64,000 nt of DNA from Prochlorococcus sp. AG-402-I21 (GTDB lineage: Bacteria > Cyanobacteriota > Cyanobacteriia > PCC-6307 > Cyanobiaceae), in assembly GCA_003216955.1 (NCBI GenBank), contig QCHZ01000002.1:62001-126000 (forward strand), given 5' to 3'. A program made the translations under genes and the position numbers. Below are positions 9,647-17,804 of this stretch, in pieces; positions within the stretch are counted from its first letter, which is position 1; each line of letters begins with the position of its first letter. The notes beneath the pieces are model-generated. The model was not told the origin of the DNA. It did no database searches and worked only from the letters and a program-made list of their open reading frames with translations.

Positions 9647-10840
9647 ATGTTTAGGACCAAAGAAGAAGTTATTAACACTATAATAAATGAAAAAAATATT
9701 CTAATAGTTCAGGATCTTGATGGCGTATGTATTCCACTAGTTCAAGATCCACTTAAAAGACAGATCAACAAAGAATATGTACAGGACGTTTCAAGATTAA
9801 GCGAAAGATTTGCAGTCCTAACCTGTGGGGAACATGAAGGCAGAAGAGGCGTTAATCGTTTAGTTGAAAAAGCACTTGATTCAAAAACAATAGCAAGAGA
9901 AAATGGCTTTTACTTGCCTGGTCTTGCTGCGTGTGGAGTTGAATTTCAAGATAGGTTTAGTAATTTATCCCATCCAGGTCTTAATGAGAAAGAGATTAAC
10001 TTTTTAGCAAAAGTTCCAAAGAAGATGAGCTCAATGCTCACTAGTGAATTAAAAAAAAATTTACCAAATCTATCAAATGACTTAAGAAATAAATTAATTG
10101 ATGTAGCTGTATGTGATACTCGCTTTACTCCCACTTTAAACTTTAATGAAATTTTTAGCTTAGTAAAAAATGATCAAAAAAAAATAGAAGTTTTACAATC
10201 GATTATGGAAAAAATAATGATTAATTTACTAGAAGAATCTAAAAAAATTGGCTTAGATAACTCTTTTCATTTGCATTTAATGCCAAATCTAGGATTAAGA
10301 GATGGCAAAGAAATAATGAAATATGCGACTCAAAATGAATTCGGGACAACAGATATTCAGTTTATTATCAAAGGTGCAATAAAAGAAGCAGGTCTTTTAC
10401 TTCTATTAAATAAATATATAGGAAACAAAACTGGCATTTATCCTTTCGGAGAAAACTTCAATGTCAGGAATGCTCCTAAGACAATTAACAAATTAATAGA
10501 GCTATGCAAAGATAAAATTTCAATTGATCAAATGCCACTACTAGTAGGAGTTGGTGATACAGTAACCTCTGTTAAAGATCCTAAAGATAATTCCTGGCTA
10601 AGAGGAGGAAGTGACAGAGGTTTCTTAACATTGATCCAAAGGTTGGGAGAATCATACAAGAAAAAGAATCAAGTTATATTTGTTAATAGCTCTAACGATC
10701 AAGTGTCAAGGCCAAGAGTTACTGGAACTAATATGGAAGGCATAAGTGATCCTAATGATTATTTAAATTTCAATATGATTATTAATGATGGACCAGAAGA
10801 ATATATAGAATGGTTTAAACAATTAGCTAGTAACTTTTAA
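9647..10840 (+). CDS. stpA: StpA-like (glucosylglycerol 3-phosphatase family) phosphatase
   Basis: Resembles cyanobacterial StpA/GgpP, which removes phosphate from glucosylglycerol-phosphate to give the compatible solute. The HAD-like nucleophile motif VQDLDGVC is at 21-28 (Asp23, Asp25), followed by the family block LTCGEHEGRRGVNRLVE and, near the C-terminus, the acidic motif VGVGDTVTSV and GGSDRGFL. I chose ATG 9647 (397 residues) rather than TTG 9599, because the domain begins about 20 residues after it and the extra 16 residues add nothing recognisable. No glucosylglycerol-phosphate synthase gene is in the window, so the actual substrate is uncertain. Divergent from the 513-residue gene. 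Confidence 0.72.
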   Translation: MFRTKEEVINTIINEKNILIVQDLDGVCIPLVQDPLKRQINKEYVQDVSRLSERFAVLTCGEHEGRRGVNRLVEKALDSKTIARENGFYLPGLAACGVEFQDRFSNLSHPGLNEKEINFLAKVPKKMSSMLTSELKKNLPNLSNDLRNKLIDVAVCDTRFTPTLNFNEIFSLVKNDQKKIEVLQSIMEKIMINLLEESKKIGLDNSFHLHLMPNLGLRDGKEIMKYATQNEFGTTDIQFIIKGAIKEAGLLLLLNKYIGNKTGIYPFGENFNVRNAPKTINKLIELCKDKISIDQMPLLVGVGDTVTSVKDPKDNSWLRGGSDRGFLTLIQRLGESYKKKNQVIFVNSSNDQVSRPRVTGTNMEGISDPNDYLNFNMIINDGPEEYIEWFKQLASNF

Positions 10841-10867
10841 CTAAAAATAAAAAAATTCATAAAATAT

Positions 10868-10897
10868 TTGCACTTAAATAAATATTTTAACTATAAT
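10868..10897 (+). promoter_or_regulatory. Predicted sigma-70-type promoter of arsS
   Basis: TTGCAC at 10868-10873 and TATAAT at 10892-10897 are separated by 18 bases. The -10 is a perfect consensus and the -35 matches 4 of 6. The start codon of arsS is 31 bases downstream. The AT-rich background means a chance match is possible. Confidence 0.5.
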
Positions 10898-10928
10898 GAA
10901 ATTTGATTTTAGTTATATATAGATCTCA

Positions 10929-11873
10929 ATGGATACAACTAAAACAAAATTCCCACAAATCAAAAGAGACTATCTCGATACTTTGCAAATAAATATAGGA
11001 TATAAATGTAATCAAGCTTGTAGCCATTGTCACGTTGATTCTAGTCCAAGCAGAACAGAAATGATGAGCGATGGTATTATAAAAATTATACCTAAGGTAA
11101 TAAAGGCTAACAATATTAAGCTTTTAGATATTACTGGGGGAGCACCTGAACTTCATCCTAAATTCAAACAATTAGTAAAAGAAGTACGCAGCCTTAATGT
11201 TGAAGTAATGGACAGATGTAATTTAACTATTCTTAGAGAACCCGGTTACGAAAATTTAGCAAGTTTTTTAGCCTCAAATAAAGTACAAGTAACTGCATCT
11301 CTTCCTTGTTATCTCGAGGGAAATGTAGACAAGCAAAGAGGGAAAGGTGTTTTTGAAAAAAGTATATTAGCTCTTAAACAGCTTAACTCATTTGGCTACG
11401 GTATAGAAGATAAAGGTCTACTTTTGAATCTAGTCTACAATCCAAGCGGTCCACAACTTCCACCAACCCAAAAAGAATTAGAGGATACTTATAGACAAGA
11501 ACTAAAAGAAAGGTATGGTATTTATTTTTCAAATTTATTTGTTTTAACTAATATGCCAATTAATAGATATGAAAACTATCTAAAGATAATTGGTAAACTA
11601 GAAGAGTATAATAAATTACTTAAAGATAATCATAATCCAGTAAATCTTAACTCTGTGATGTGTAGAACAACTTTGAGTGTTGATTGGGAAGGTTATCTAT
11701 ATGATTGTGATTTTAACCAACAACTTGGAATGAAAAGAAATGGTGACGTTAAGCATTTGAACGATCTATTAATTCCTCTTGTCTCTATAAACAATAATCC
11801 AATTTCAATAGGGAACCATTGTTTTGGCTGTACTGCTGGAGCTGGTTCTAGCTGTGGTGGAGAATTAACTTAA
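10929..11873 (+). CDS. arsS: Radical SAM protein ArsS (arsenosugar biosynthesis type)
   Basis: A radical SAM enzyme of 314 residues. The 4Fe-4S/SAM motif CNQACSHC is at Cys27, Cys31 and Cys34, preceded by INIGYK. This is followed by the GGAPELHP block, and the C-terminus has CFGCTAGAGSSCGG (Cys298, Cys301, Cys309), the hallmark of the ArsS family. ArsS adds a deoxyadenosyl group to dimethylated arsenic in arsenosugar synthesis. ArsM methyltransferase, the usual partner, is not in the window. The last 10 bases before the convergent Fur gene form a very short spacer. ATG 10929 is the only sensible start. Confidence 0.88.
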   Translation: MDTTKTKFPQIKRDYLDTLQINIGYKCNQACSHCHVDSSPSRTEMMSDGIIKIIPKVIKANNIKLLDITGGAPELHPKFKQLVKEVRSLNVEVMDRCNLTILREPGYENLASFLASNKVQVTASLPCYLEGNVDKQRGKGVFEKSILALKQLNSFGYGIEDKGLLLNLVYNPSGPQLPPTQKELEDTYRQELKERYGIYFSNLFVLTNMPINRYENYLKIIGKLEEYNKLLKDNHNPVNLNSVMCRTTLSVDWEGYLYDCDFNQQLGMKRNGDVKHLNDLLIPLVSINNNPISIGNHCFGCTAGAGSSCGGELT

Positions 11874-11883
11874 AAAACTAGGT

Positions 11884-12342
11884 TTATTTGTTAAGACACA
11901 TTGGACATAATGCTCTTACGTTTAACGATGATTCCAGTAATTTAAATCCAAAATTTGTAGCTGCAGCTTTACCAGCATTAATAACATCATTATTTTCAAA
12001 CTCTTCTGTTCTACCGCAACGAATACAAATCAAATGATGATGATCTGGGTGATCATGACTAAGCAATTCAAACCTATTTCCTCCCTCACTTAAATCAAGC
12101 TCATTAAGGAATGTCATCTTGACCAAGAGCTTTAAAGTTCTGTAAATAGTCGCGAGAGAGACCTTCTCCCCAGAGATTGTCAATTTGGAATGTACTTCCT
12201 CTGCACTGAGATGAATACCAGATCCAATCTCTTCAAATAAAGAAAGAACCTTTTTCCTCTGAGGGGTCATTCTTTTACCATCTGAACGAAGGCCAGATTC
12301 AAAAGGAGAAGGATGGGTACGATAGGAAGAAGGAGAAATCAA
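11884..12342 (-). CDS. Fur-family metalloregulator (Fur/Zur/PerR subtype unresolved)
   Basis: A DNA-binding repressor of 152 residues. The winged helix includes RMTPQRKKVL (about 24-33) and the recognition helix VSLATIYRTL (61-70). The dimer domain has the metal ligands HDHPDHHHLIC (96-106). Two CxxC pairs (Cys106/109 and Cys146/149) form the structural zinc site found in Zur and PerR and in many Fur proteins. TTG 12342 is the best start for the usual length; an ATG at residue 25 would remove part of helix 1. The metal sensed cannot be read from the sequence. Possible targets in this window include mntCAB, but I saw no operator there. Confidence 0.88.
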   Translation of the reverse strand: MISPSSYRTHPSPFESGLRSDGKRMTPQRKKVLSLFEEIGSGIHLSAEEVHSKLTISGEKVSLATIYRTLKLLVKMTFLNELDLSEGGNRFELLSHDHPDHHHLICIRCGRTEEFENNDVINAGKAAATNFGFKLLESSLNVRALCPMCLNK

Positions 12343-12383
12343 TATCAGCTTTATTTTCTCAATAGTTTAGCGTAATGAGAACA

Positions 12384-12396
12384 CCCTGCAACAGGG
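12384..12396. repeat. Perfect short hairpin between fur-family gene and isochorismatase
   Basis: CCCTG, a CAA loop and CAGGG form a perfect 5-bp stem, unusually GC-rich for this 134-base divergent gap. It lies in the leader of either the Fur-family gene (minus) or, further away, the hydrolase gene (plus). It could be an operator or a transcript structure. Confidence 0.4.
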
Positions 12397-12476
12397 GAAG
12401 GTTTCCTCAGAGCTTAAAAAAAGATCTTTAGTTTATTAAATGATTTATATTTACATAAACAAAAAGAAGTTTTAAA

Positions 12477-13079
12477 ATGGATCAATTTTTAAAAAAAAAT
12501 TCCACCCCATTCCATATAAATAATAATATATTAATAGAGGAAGAAACATTACTACTTATAGTAGATGTGCAACAAAAACTTATAAAAAGTATTAAAGACA
12601 ATCAACTATTAATATTTAACATAAAAAAGCTTATCGATACATGCAATTTGCTTAATGTTCATATTGCTATTACTGAACAAAATCCATTGAAACTTGGTAA
12701 AACATTAGAATCAATTTCAGAAAATAATGAATATCCTAAATTTGAAAAAATGGAATTTAGTTGTTGTAATAATAAGAACTTTATAAATTATATAAGTAAA
12801 TATAATTTTAAAAATATAATAGTTTGTGGAATTGAGAGTCACATATGTATCCTTCAGACATCGATTGATCTTTTACAAAAAGGTTTAAATATACTAATCC
12901 CAAGGGATGCTATTGGGAGTAGAAATGAAATAGACAATGAAACTGCATTTTTACGGCTAATATTATCAGGAGCAGTTGCATCCACAACCGAAAGTCTTAT
13001 ATGTGAATTATGCAAGACCTCTAGTAGAAAAGAATTCAAAGAGGTTAGTAAAATTTTAAAAAATTCATTTTCAAATTAA
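12477..13079 (+). CDS. Isochorismatase-family cysteine hydrolase
   Basis: A 200-residue alpha/beta hydrolase of the isochorismatase/nicotinamidase superfamily. The catalytic triad is visible as Asp30 (LLIVDVQ), Lys91 (KMEFSC) and Cys124, and the cis-peptide/nucleophile segment is GIESHICILQT. The compact size and lack of the nicotinamidase metal-binding motif (D-x-H) point to the YcaC-like branch of unknown substrate rather than nicotinamidase. It is expressed divergently from the Fur-family gene. The start ATG 12477 has no strong Shine-Dalgarno sequence. Confidence 0.85.
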   Translation: MDQFLKKNSTPFHINNNILIEEETLLLIVDVQQKLIKSIKDNQLLIFNIKKLIDTCNLLNVHIAITEQNPLKLGKTLESISENNEYPKFEKMEFSCCNNKNFINYISKYNFKNIIVCGIESHICILQTSIDLLQKGLNILIPRDAIGSRNEIDNETAFLRLILSGAVASTTESLICELCKTSSRKEFKEVSKILKNSFSN

Positions 13080-13144
13080 ATAATAAGAAAATGTCTAGAC
13101 AAATCATTTTTTTCGGGCAATCTGAAGAAAAGTAATTTGACATC

Positions 13145-14161
13145 ATGGATGATTTTTATAAAAACATAATTATTTCATTACTTACTTTCAGTATAGGCTG
13201 CATTATTTCCCTCATAAGTCCAAAAATCTTAAAAAAACTTTTAAGGAGGATAACCTCTGCCACAAAAAGCAAAACAGATGACTATATAGCTACTCTTTTA
13301 ATTGAGACTATTAAGCCTTTAGGTTTTATTTTAAGTTTCATAGTTGCATGGAAAGTATTACTTTTTGGAGGAATAGTAGATAAGACATTAATTGGTATTA
13401 GTAAGTTTCTATGCCTTATTTATATAGTCAGATTTGTAAATAGAGTATTTTTAAAAATAATACAAAGATGGGCAAATAAAATTAACGACCAATCTATTAG
13501 TGAAATGATACGTTCACTTAGCCCAATGGTTGGGGCATCTGTTTGGAGTCTGGGAGTAATTTTTTATCTCCAAAACATGGGTGTTCAAATGGCAGCTATT
13601 TGGGCTTTATTGAGTGCAGGAGGTATTGGCGCTGGCCTAGCCTTAAAAGAACCGGTTCAAGAGTTCTTCGAATACATAACTATCCTCCTTGACAAACCAT
13701 TTCAAAGTGGGCAGTTTATTCATATTGATGGAATCTGGGCAAAAGTTGAGAGCGTAGGTGTTAGATCAACACGCTTAAGAAGTATTAACGGGGAAGCAAT
13801 AGTAATGAGCAATAGCAGACTAACAAATGGAGTAATTTCAAATTATGCTGAGATGAAGAAAAGGAGACTTGTTCATAAATTGGGTGTGGTCTATGAAACT
13901 ACCTATGAACAAACAAAGAACATACCTATGATGATCAAGAACATAGTTGACAAAACTGAAAATGCAATCTTCGACCGATGTCATTTTATTGAATTCGCAA
14001 ATAGTAGTCTTGATTTTGAACTTGTCTATTACATTCCAACAAGTGATTATCTTCAAGCAATGACAGCCCAACAAGAAATTAATTTAGAAATCATGAAGAA
14101 ATTCCAAAATGAAAATATTAGCTTCGCATATCCAACTCAAACAATTCATATGAATAAATAA
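13145..14161 (+). CDS. MscS-family mechanosensitive channel
   Basis: An inner-membrane small-conductance mechanosensitive channel protein that opens under hypo-osmotic stress. Of 338 residues, hydrophobic segments occur near 8-24, about 55-75, 80-100 and 125-145. The pore-lining helix is the glycine/alanine-rich stretch AAIWALLSAGGIGAGLALKE (about 149-168), followed by the beta-domain segment FHIDGIWAKVESVGVRSTRLR-like and NGEAIVMSNSRL typical of MscS. It lies 65 bases after the hydrolase gene on the same strand. An osmotic role fits the nearby StpA-like gene, but that is only context. Confidence 0.92.
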   Translation: MDDFYKNIIISLLTFSIGCIISLISPKILKKLLRRITSATKSKTDDYIATLLIETIKPLGFILSFIVAWKVLLFGGIVDKTLIGISKFLCLIYIVRFVNRVFLKIIQRWANKINDQSISEMIRSLSPMVGASVWSLGVIFYLQNMGVQMAAIWALLSAGGIGAGLALKEPVQEFFEYITILLDKPFQSGQFIHIDGIWAKVESVGVRSTRLRSINGEAIVMSNSRLTNGVISNYAEMKKRRLVHKLGVVYETTYEQTKNIPMMIKNIVDKTENAIFDRCHFIEFANSSLDFELVYYIPTSDYLQAMTAQQEINLEIMKKFQNENISFAYPTQTIHMNK

Positions 14162-14168
14162 GAGATAG

Positions 14169-15191
14169 TTATTTAAGTATCTTATCTATAAGAGATTGAG
14201 ATAACTCCCATAACTTATCAGATAAATCTTCTCTCCTAGCCTCATTGCTGATATCAGTTTTTTCAAAGATAAATTTACCTGATGAAATAATTCTATTACT
14301 GTAAAAATTGAAATCAGGTTTATTATATTTATTTAAATAACACAAATTAGCTAAAAGCAAACCAGCTTTTTCATTTGATGTTGTTATTCTTAAAATATCT
14401 CTAGCTAAAAAAGCAAATAATATTTGCCCTAATTGATTGTATTTTCTACTGTACCTAAAGAATCCTTTTCCATCTCTAGAAATAACCAAACCCGGAGCCC
14501 ATGCGATAACAGGTATTAGTATATTTTTTTTTCTCAAATTTATACTTAACTTTTTAGCAAAAAGAATATTACATAGCTTACTATCTTTATATGCTTTATC
14601 AGCGTTAAATTTACTTCCATCTATCATTTCAAAACCTGCACCAGATTCTAATCCTTTTAAATTTCCTAAGCTAGCCTTAGCTCCTACTTTGCCTCCAGCA
14701 CTGTTAGGATTGTGAACTTCTGAAGAGGTAATAATTATTTTCGGATTATTGCTCATATCTATTAAAGGTAAAATCTTTTGTGTCAGATAGAAATGTGATA
14801 AATGATTAACAGCAAAAGTCAATTCAATCCCCTGCGTTGACATTCTAGGTATTTTTGAACCTGTATATTGAAGACCGGCATTCAAAATCAAGACATCTAG
14901 ATTCACACGTCTTTTTTTAAGTTCAGAACAAAGAAAGTCAATACTTTTCAAATCAGAAAGATCCATTATAGGAGTATAAATCTCAGCTTTGTTAGATAGT
15001 TCAACAAGAGATTGATTGAATATATTAGTCAATACTTCATTAGCTCTAGATATAGTTTTACAAGGTAAAATTATATTATGACCAAGGGAAATTAATTTTA
15101 AAACTGCTTGAAAACCAATACCGGATGAACCACCTGTTATAAAAATAGTTAAAGGTTTATCTATTTTTGAAATATTTGATTTTTCTTTCAT
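14169..15191 (-). CDS. Short-chain dehydrogenase related to light-dependent protochlorophyllide reductase
   Basis: An NAD(P)-dependent SDR of 340 residues. The Rossmann motif TGGSSGIG is at 19-26, NAG near 104-106, Ser156/157 in ITSSEVH, and the catalytic Tyr201 and Lys205 lie in YKDSKLCN, the signature form seen in light-dependent POR (Y-K-D-S-K-x-C-N). This makes it POR-like, but the sequence is diverged and the length is slightly more than POR. A separate bona fide por gene would be expected elsewhere. It may be a pigment- or lipid-related reductase. It is convergent with mscS and divergent from crtL, with a 241-base gap. Confidence 0.78.
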   Translation of the reverse strand: MKEKSNISKIDKPLTIFITGGSSGIGFQAVLKLISLGHNIILPCKTISRANEVLTNIFNQSLVELSNKAEIYTPIMDLSDLKSIDFLCSELKKRRVNLDVLILNAGLQYTGSKIPRMSTQGIELTFAVNHLSHFYLTQKILPLIDMSNNPKIIITSSEVHNPNSAGGKVGAKASLGNLKGLESGAGFEMIDGSKFNADKAYKDSKLCNILFAKKLSINLRKKNILIPVIAWAPGLVISRDGKGFFRYSRKYNQLGQILFAFLARDILRITTSNEKAGLLLANLCYLNKYNKPDFNFYSNRIISSGKFIFEKTDISNEARREDLSDKLWELSQSLIDKILK

Positions 15192-15422
15192 AAGTTTTCA
15201 ATCAAAAACTCTTCATAAATACTTAAAAACAAAATAAAAGCATTAAGTTGATAAAAAACATTAATACAATTCATTGTTAATGCCATCACGAGCTATTGTT
15301 GATTCTATAGGCATAGGTATTTAAAGTGGTATTCCAGGGAGGCAATCAAATAACTAAATTTTATTCTAAGAAATTAAATTCTATTTTTCGACCCCAAGTA
15401 AAAGGAAATAGCGATATTCCTC

Positions 15423-15430
15423 AAGGGGAG
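15423..15430 (+). promoter_or_regulatory. Shine-Dalgarno of lycopene cyclase
   Basis: AAGGGGAG immediately precedes the ATG at 15433. The AAGG part is 6 bases from the start codon, which supports this start over any alternative in the frame. Confidence 0.6.
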
Positions 15431-15432
15431 CT

Positions 15433-16719
15433 ATGAGTACTAGTGCATTAAGAGATGCTCTAGTTCTAGGCTCAGGCCCAGGCGCTTTATCAATTGCGGC
15501 AGCATTAGCTAGTGAAAACTTAAATGTTGAAATCTTATCGGAGCTTTCACCAGATGAACCTTGGCCCTTCACTTATGGGATTTGGGGTGAAGAGGTTGAC
15601 GAGCTTGGACTAAGTCATTTACTTGAACATAGATGGGTAAACACCATTAGTTATTTTGGTGAAGGAGACAAAGATCCAAATTCTAAAAAGAATGAAGTTA
15701 CTAAACATAATAGAGATTATGGGCTTTTTGATAAAAACAAATTACAAGCTTATTGGTTAGATCAATGCAATAAGGCACAAATAGAATGGCATAAAGGATC
15801 AGCAATCAACTTAGAAACTAATCAATTAACCAGCACAGTTAAAACATCTAAAGGCCAGGAACTTAATGCTCGTTTAGTAATTGACGCAACTGGCTACAAA
15901 CCTGTTTTTATTAAATCTACTAACCAGGGGCCAGTTGCTGTTCAAACTTGTTACGGGATAGTAGGGGAGTTCAACGCACCCCCTGTCGAGAAAGGTCAAT
16001 TTGTTCTGATGGATTATCGCTGCAACCACTTGAATCCAGAGGAGCGAAAAGAAGCACCAACATTTTTATACGCTATGGATATGGGAGATGGAAAGTTTTT
16101 CTTAGAAGAAACATCCTTGGGTCTATTTCCTCCAGTCTCTCTTGATGAGTTAAAAAGAAGACTGGAAAAAAGATTAGAGACTAGGGGTTTAGAAATAAAA
16201 AGTCTTGAGCATGAAGAGCATGGTTCATATCTACCTATGAACATGCCTATCCCTGACCTAACACAACCGATCCTTGGATTTGGCGGCTCCGCTGGAATGG
16301 TACATCCCGCCTCGGGGTACATGGTTGGTAGCCTTTTAAGAAGAGCTCCTAAAGTGGCCAAAGCCCTTTCATTAGCAATGAAAGACCCAAAAGCATCCTC
16401 AGCTTCATTAGCAAAGAAAGGTTGGCAAGTCTTATGGCCATACGAACTTAGAAGAAAACAAGCTATTTATAAATTTGGATTAGAAAAACTGATGCGGTTC
16501 GAAGAGAAGCTGCTAAGAGGGTTTTTTGTAGAATTTTTTAGTTTGCCTAATAATCAATGGTATGGATTCCTCACAAATACACTTAGCCTTAAAGAACTAA
16601 TTTCCGCAATGTGGAAGATGTTTAGGAAATCACCCTGGACTATTAAGCAAGGCTTAATGAATATGCATGGTAGAGAATTAAATTTATTATTTAAAGCATT
16701 AATAGTTAAAAATAAATGA
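15433..16719 (+). CDS. crtL: Lycopene cyclase (CrtL type)
   Basis: Cyclises lycopene ends to carotene rings at the photosynthetic membrane. The N-terminal dinucleotide fold GSGPGA is at 13-18, DATGYKP in the middle, and the cyclase motif FLEETSL at 223-229, diagnostic of the plant/cyanobacterial CrtL family. The C-terminal part has GFGGSAGMVHPASGYMVG. It looks more like the beta-cyclase CrtL-b, but the epsilon-type paralogue known in Prochlorococcus cannot be excluded by eye. The start ATG is supported by AAGGGGAG. Its stop overlaps the ATG of the downstream SDR gene (ATGA), so the two are translationally coupled. Confidence 0.9.
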   Translation: MSTSALRDALVLGSGPGALSIAAALASENLNVEILSELSPDEPWPFTYGIWGEEVDELGLSHLLEHRWVNTISYFGEGDKDPNSKKNEVTKHNRDYGLFDKNKLQAYWLDQCNKAQIEWHKGSAINLETNQLTSTVKTSKGQELNARLVIDATGYKPVFIKSTNQGPVAVQTCYGIVGEFNAPPVEKGQFVLMDYRCNHLNPEERKEAPTFLYAMDMGDGKFFLEETSLGLFPPVSLDELKRRLEKRLETRGLEIKSLEHEEHGSYLPMNMPIPDLTQPILGFGGSAGMVHPASGYMVGSLLRRAPKVAKALSLAMKDPKASSASLAKKGWQVLWPYELRRKQAIYKFGLEKLMRFEEKLLRGFFVEFFSLPNNQWYGFLTNTLSLKELISAMWKMFRKSPWTIKQGLMNMHGRELNLLFKALIVKNK

Positions 16720-17429
16720 GAAAAGTCCTTATCAGTGGCGCAAGTAGAGGTATTGGTAAAGCAATAGCAATAAAATTACTTAAAGAAGGCCATTCATTAA
16801 GCTTAGGAGTGAGAGAAAGAGAAGATTTAGTTAATACACCCTTAGATCCAAAATCAAACAATACAGATAGGTTTATGGTACACACCTATGATGCAACTGA
16901 TCAAAAAACATCGAAAAAGTGGGTAGAAAAAACAGTCAAAACTTTTAAAAATATTGATACTATTATTCATTGCGCTGGGATATTCAAAAGAACAGAATTA
17001 TTATTTAATGAAAATGAAATGAAGGATATTGAAAATATATGGAAAGTTAATGTGATGGGACCATGGATATTAACAAAAGATGCTTGGAAGTATTTATCCC
17101 TAAATAATTCATCACGAATTATAGTGTTGGTATCGATGAGTGGAAAACGATCAAAAGGTAACTTAGCTAGCTATTCAATGAGTAAATTCGCTTTAATGAG
17201 CTTATGCCAAACCATGAGAAATGAAGGATGGGAAAAAGGTATTAGAGTCACAGCTATTTGCCCAGGTTGGGTAAATACAGACATGGCAAAAGAAATAAAT
17301 CATTTTCCAAAAAAAGAGATGATACAAACAAGTGATATTGCAAGTATTTGTTCAAATTTACTCGATTTACCAAACAGTGCTGTTCCTTTTGAAATCGCTC
17401 TCAATTGTCAGCTGGAAACAATTCTTTAA
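16716..17429 (+). CDS. SDR-family oxidoreductase coupled to crtL
   Basis: A classical short-chain dehydrogenase of 237 residues. The cofactor motif GASRGIG is at 8-14, HCAG near 85-88, Ser140/142, and the catalytic Tyr153 and Lys157 in ASYSMSKFAL, with CPGWVNTDMA after it. The ATG overlaps the stop codon of crtL, so it is co-translated with lycopene cyclase. A role in modifying carotenoids or other isoprenoids is an inference from this coupling; the substrate is unknown. It is convergent with the next small gene. Confidence 0.88.
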   Translation: MRKVLISGASRGIGKAIAIKLLKEGHSLSLGVREREDLVNTPLDPKSNNTDRFMVHTYDATDQKTSKKWVEKTVKTFKNIDTIIHCAGIFKRTELLFNENEMKDIENIWKVNVMGPWILTKDAWKYLSLNNSSRIIVLVSMSGKRSKGNLASYSMSKFALMSLCQTMRNEGWEKGIRVTAICPGWVNTDMAKEINHFPKKEMIQTSDIASICSNLLDLPNSAVPFEIALNCQLETIL

Positions 17430-17445
17430 AAGAAAAGGTTATTTT

Positions 17446-17700
17446 TTAAATAGGATTAGTTGTTTTCCTAAATGTATTCAATACTCCTAGAATTGCCTTA
17501 CGGAGATACTTATGAAAATAATTTCTATAAAAACTTCCTATAGCTTTACCAACTGAATAAGTCCTTTGAATAAGGCCAACTATAAAATTAAAAAGCCACA
17601 AACAAATCAAAACTGTGAGAGCCAAAGAAGCGATTGAATAAACCTTATTAAGCTGTTCTTCTATTGGTTCTAAGAATTGAAGATAATCAGAAATGTTCAT
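17446..17700 (-). CDS. Small membrane protein of unknown function
   Basis: 84 residues starting at ATG 17700. One strongly hydrophobic segment (about 23-44, SIASLALTVLICLWLFNFIVGL) is followed by a basic, aromatic tail (RNYFHKYLRKAILGVLN), suggesting a single-pass protein with a positively charged cytoplasmic end. No family is recognised. It stands alone between two convergent or divergent genes. Confidence 0.6.
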   Translation of the reverse strand: MNISDYLQFLEPIEEQLNKVYSIASLALTVLICLWLFNFIVGLIQRTYSVGKAIGSFYRNYFHKYLRKAILGVLNTFRKTTNPI

Positions 17701-17804
17701 ACTCGCTAAAGAGCATTAGCTATTAAATATCTTTATAGCCATACTTTTAAAATTAAGCAAGAAGTTATAAATTATATGTAAAAAAATAAAAAATAATTAT
17801 TTAG

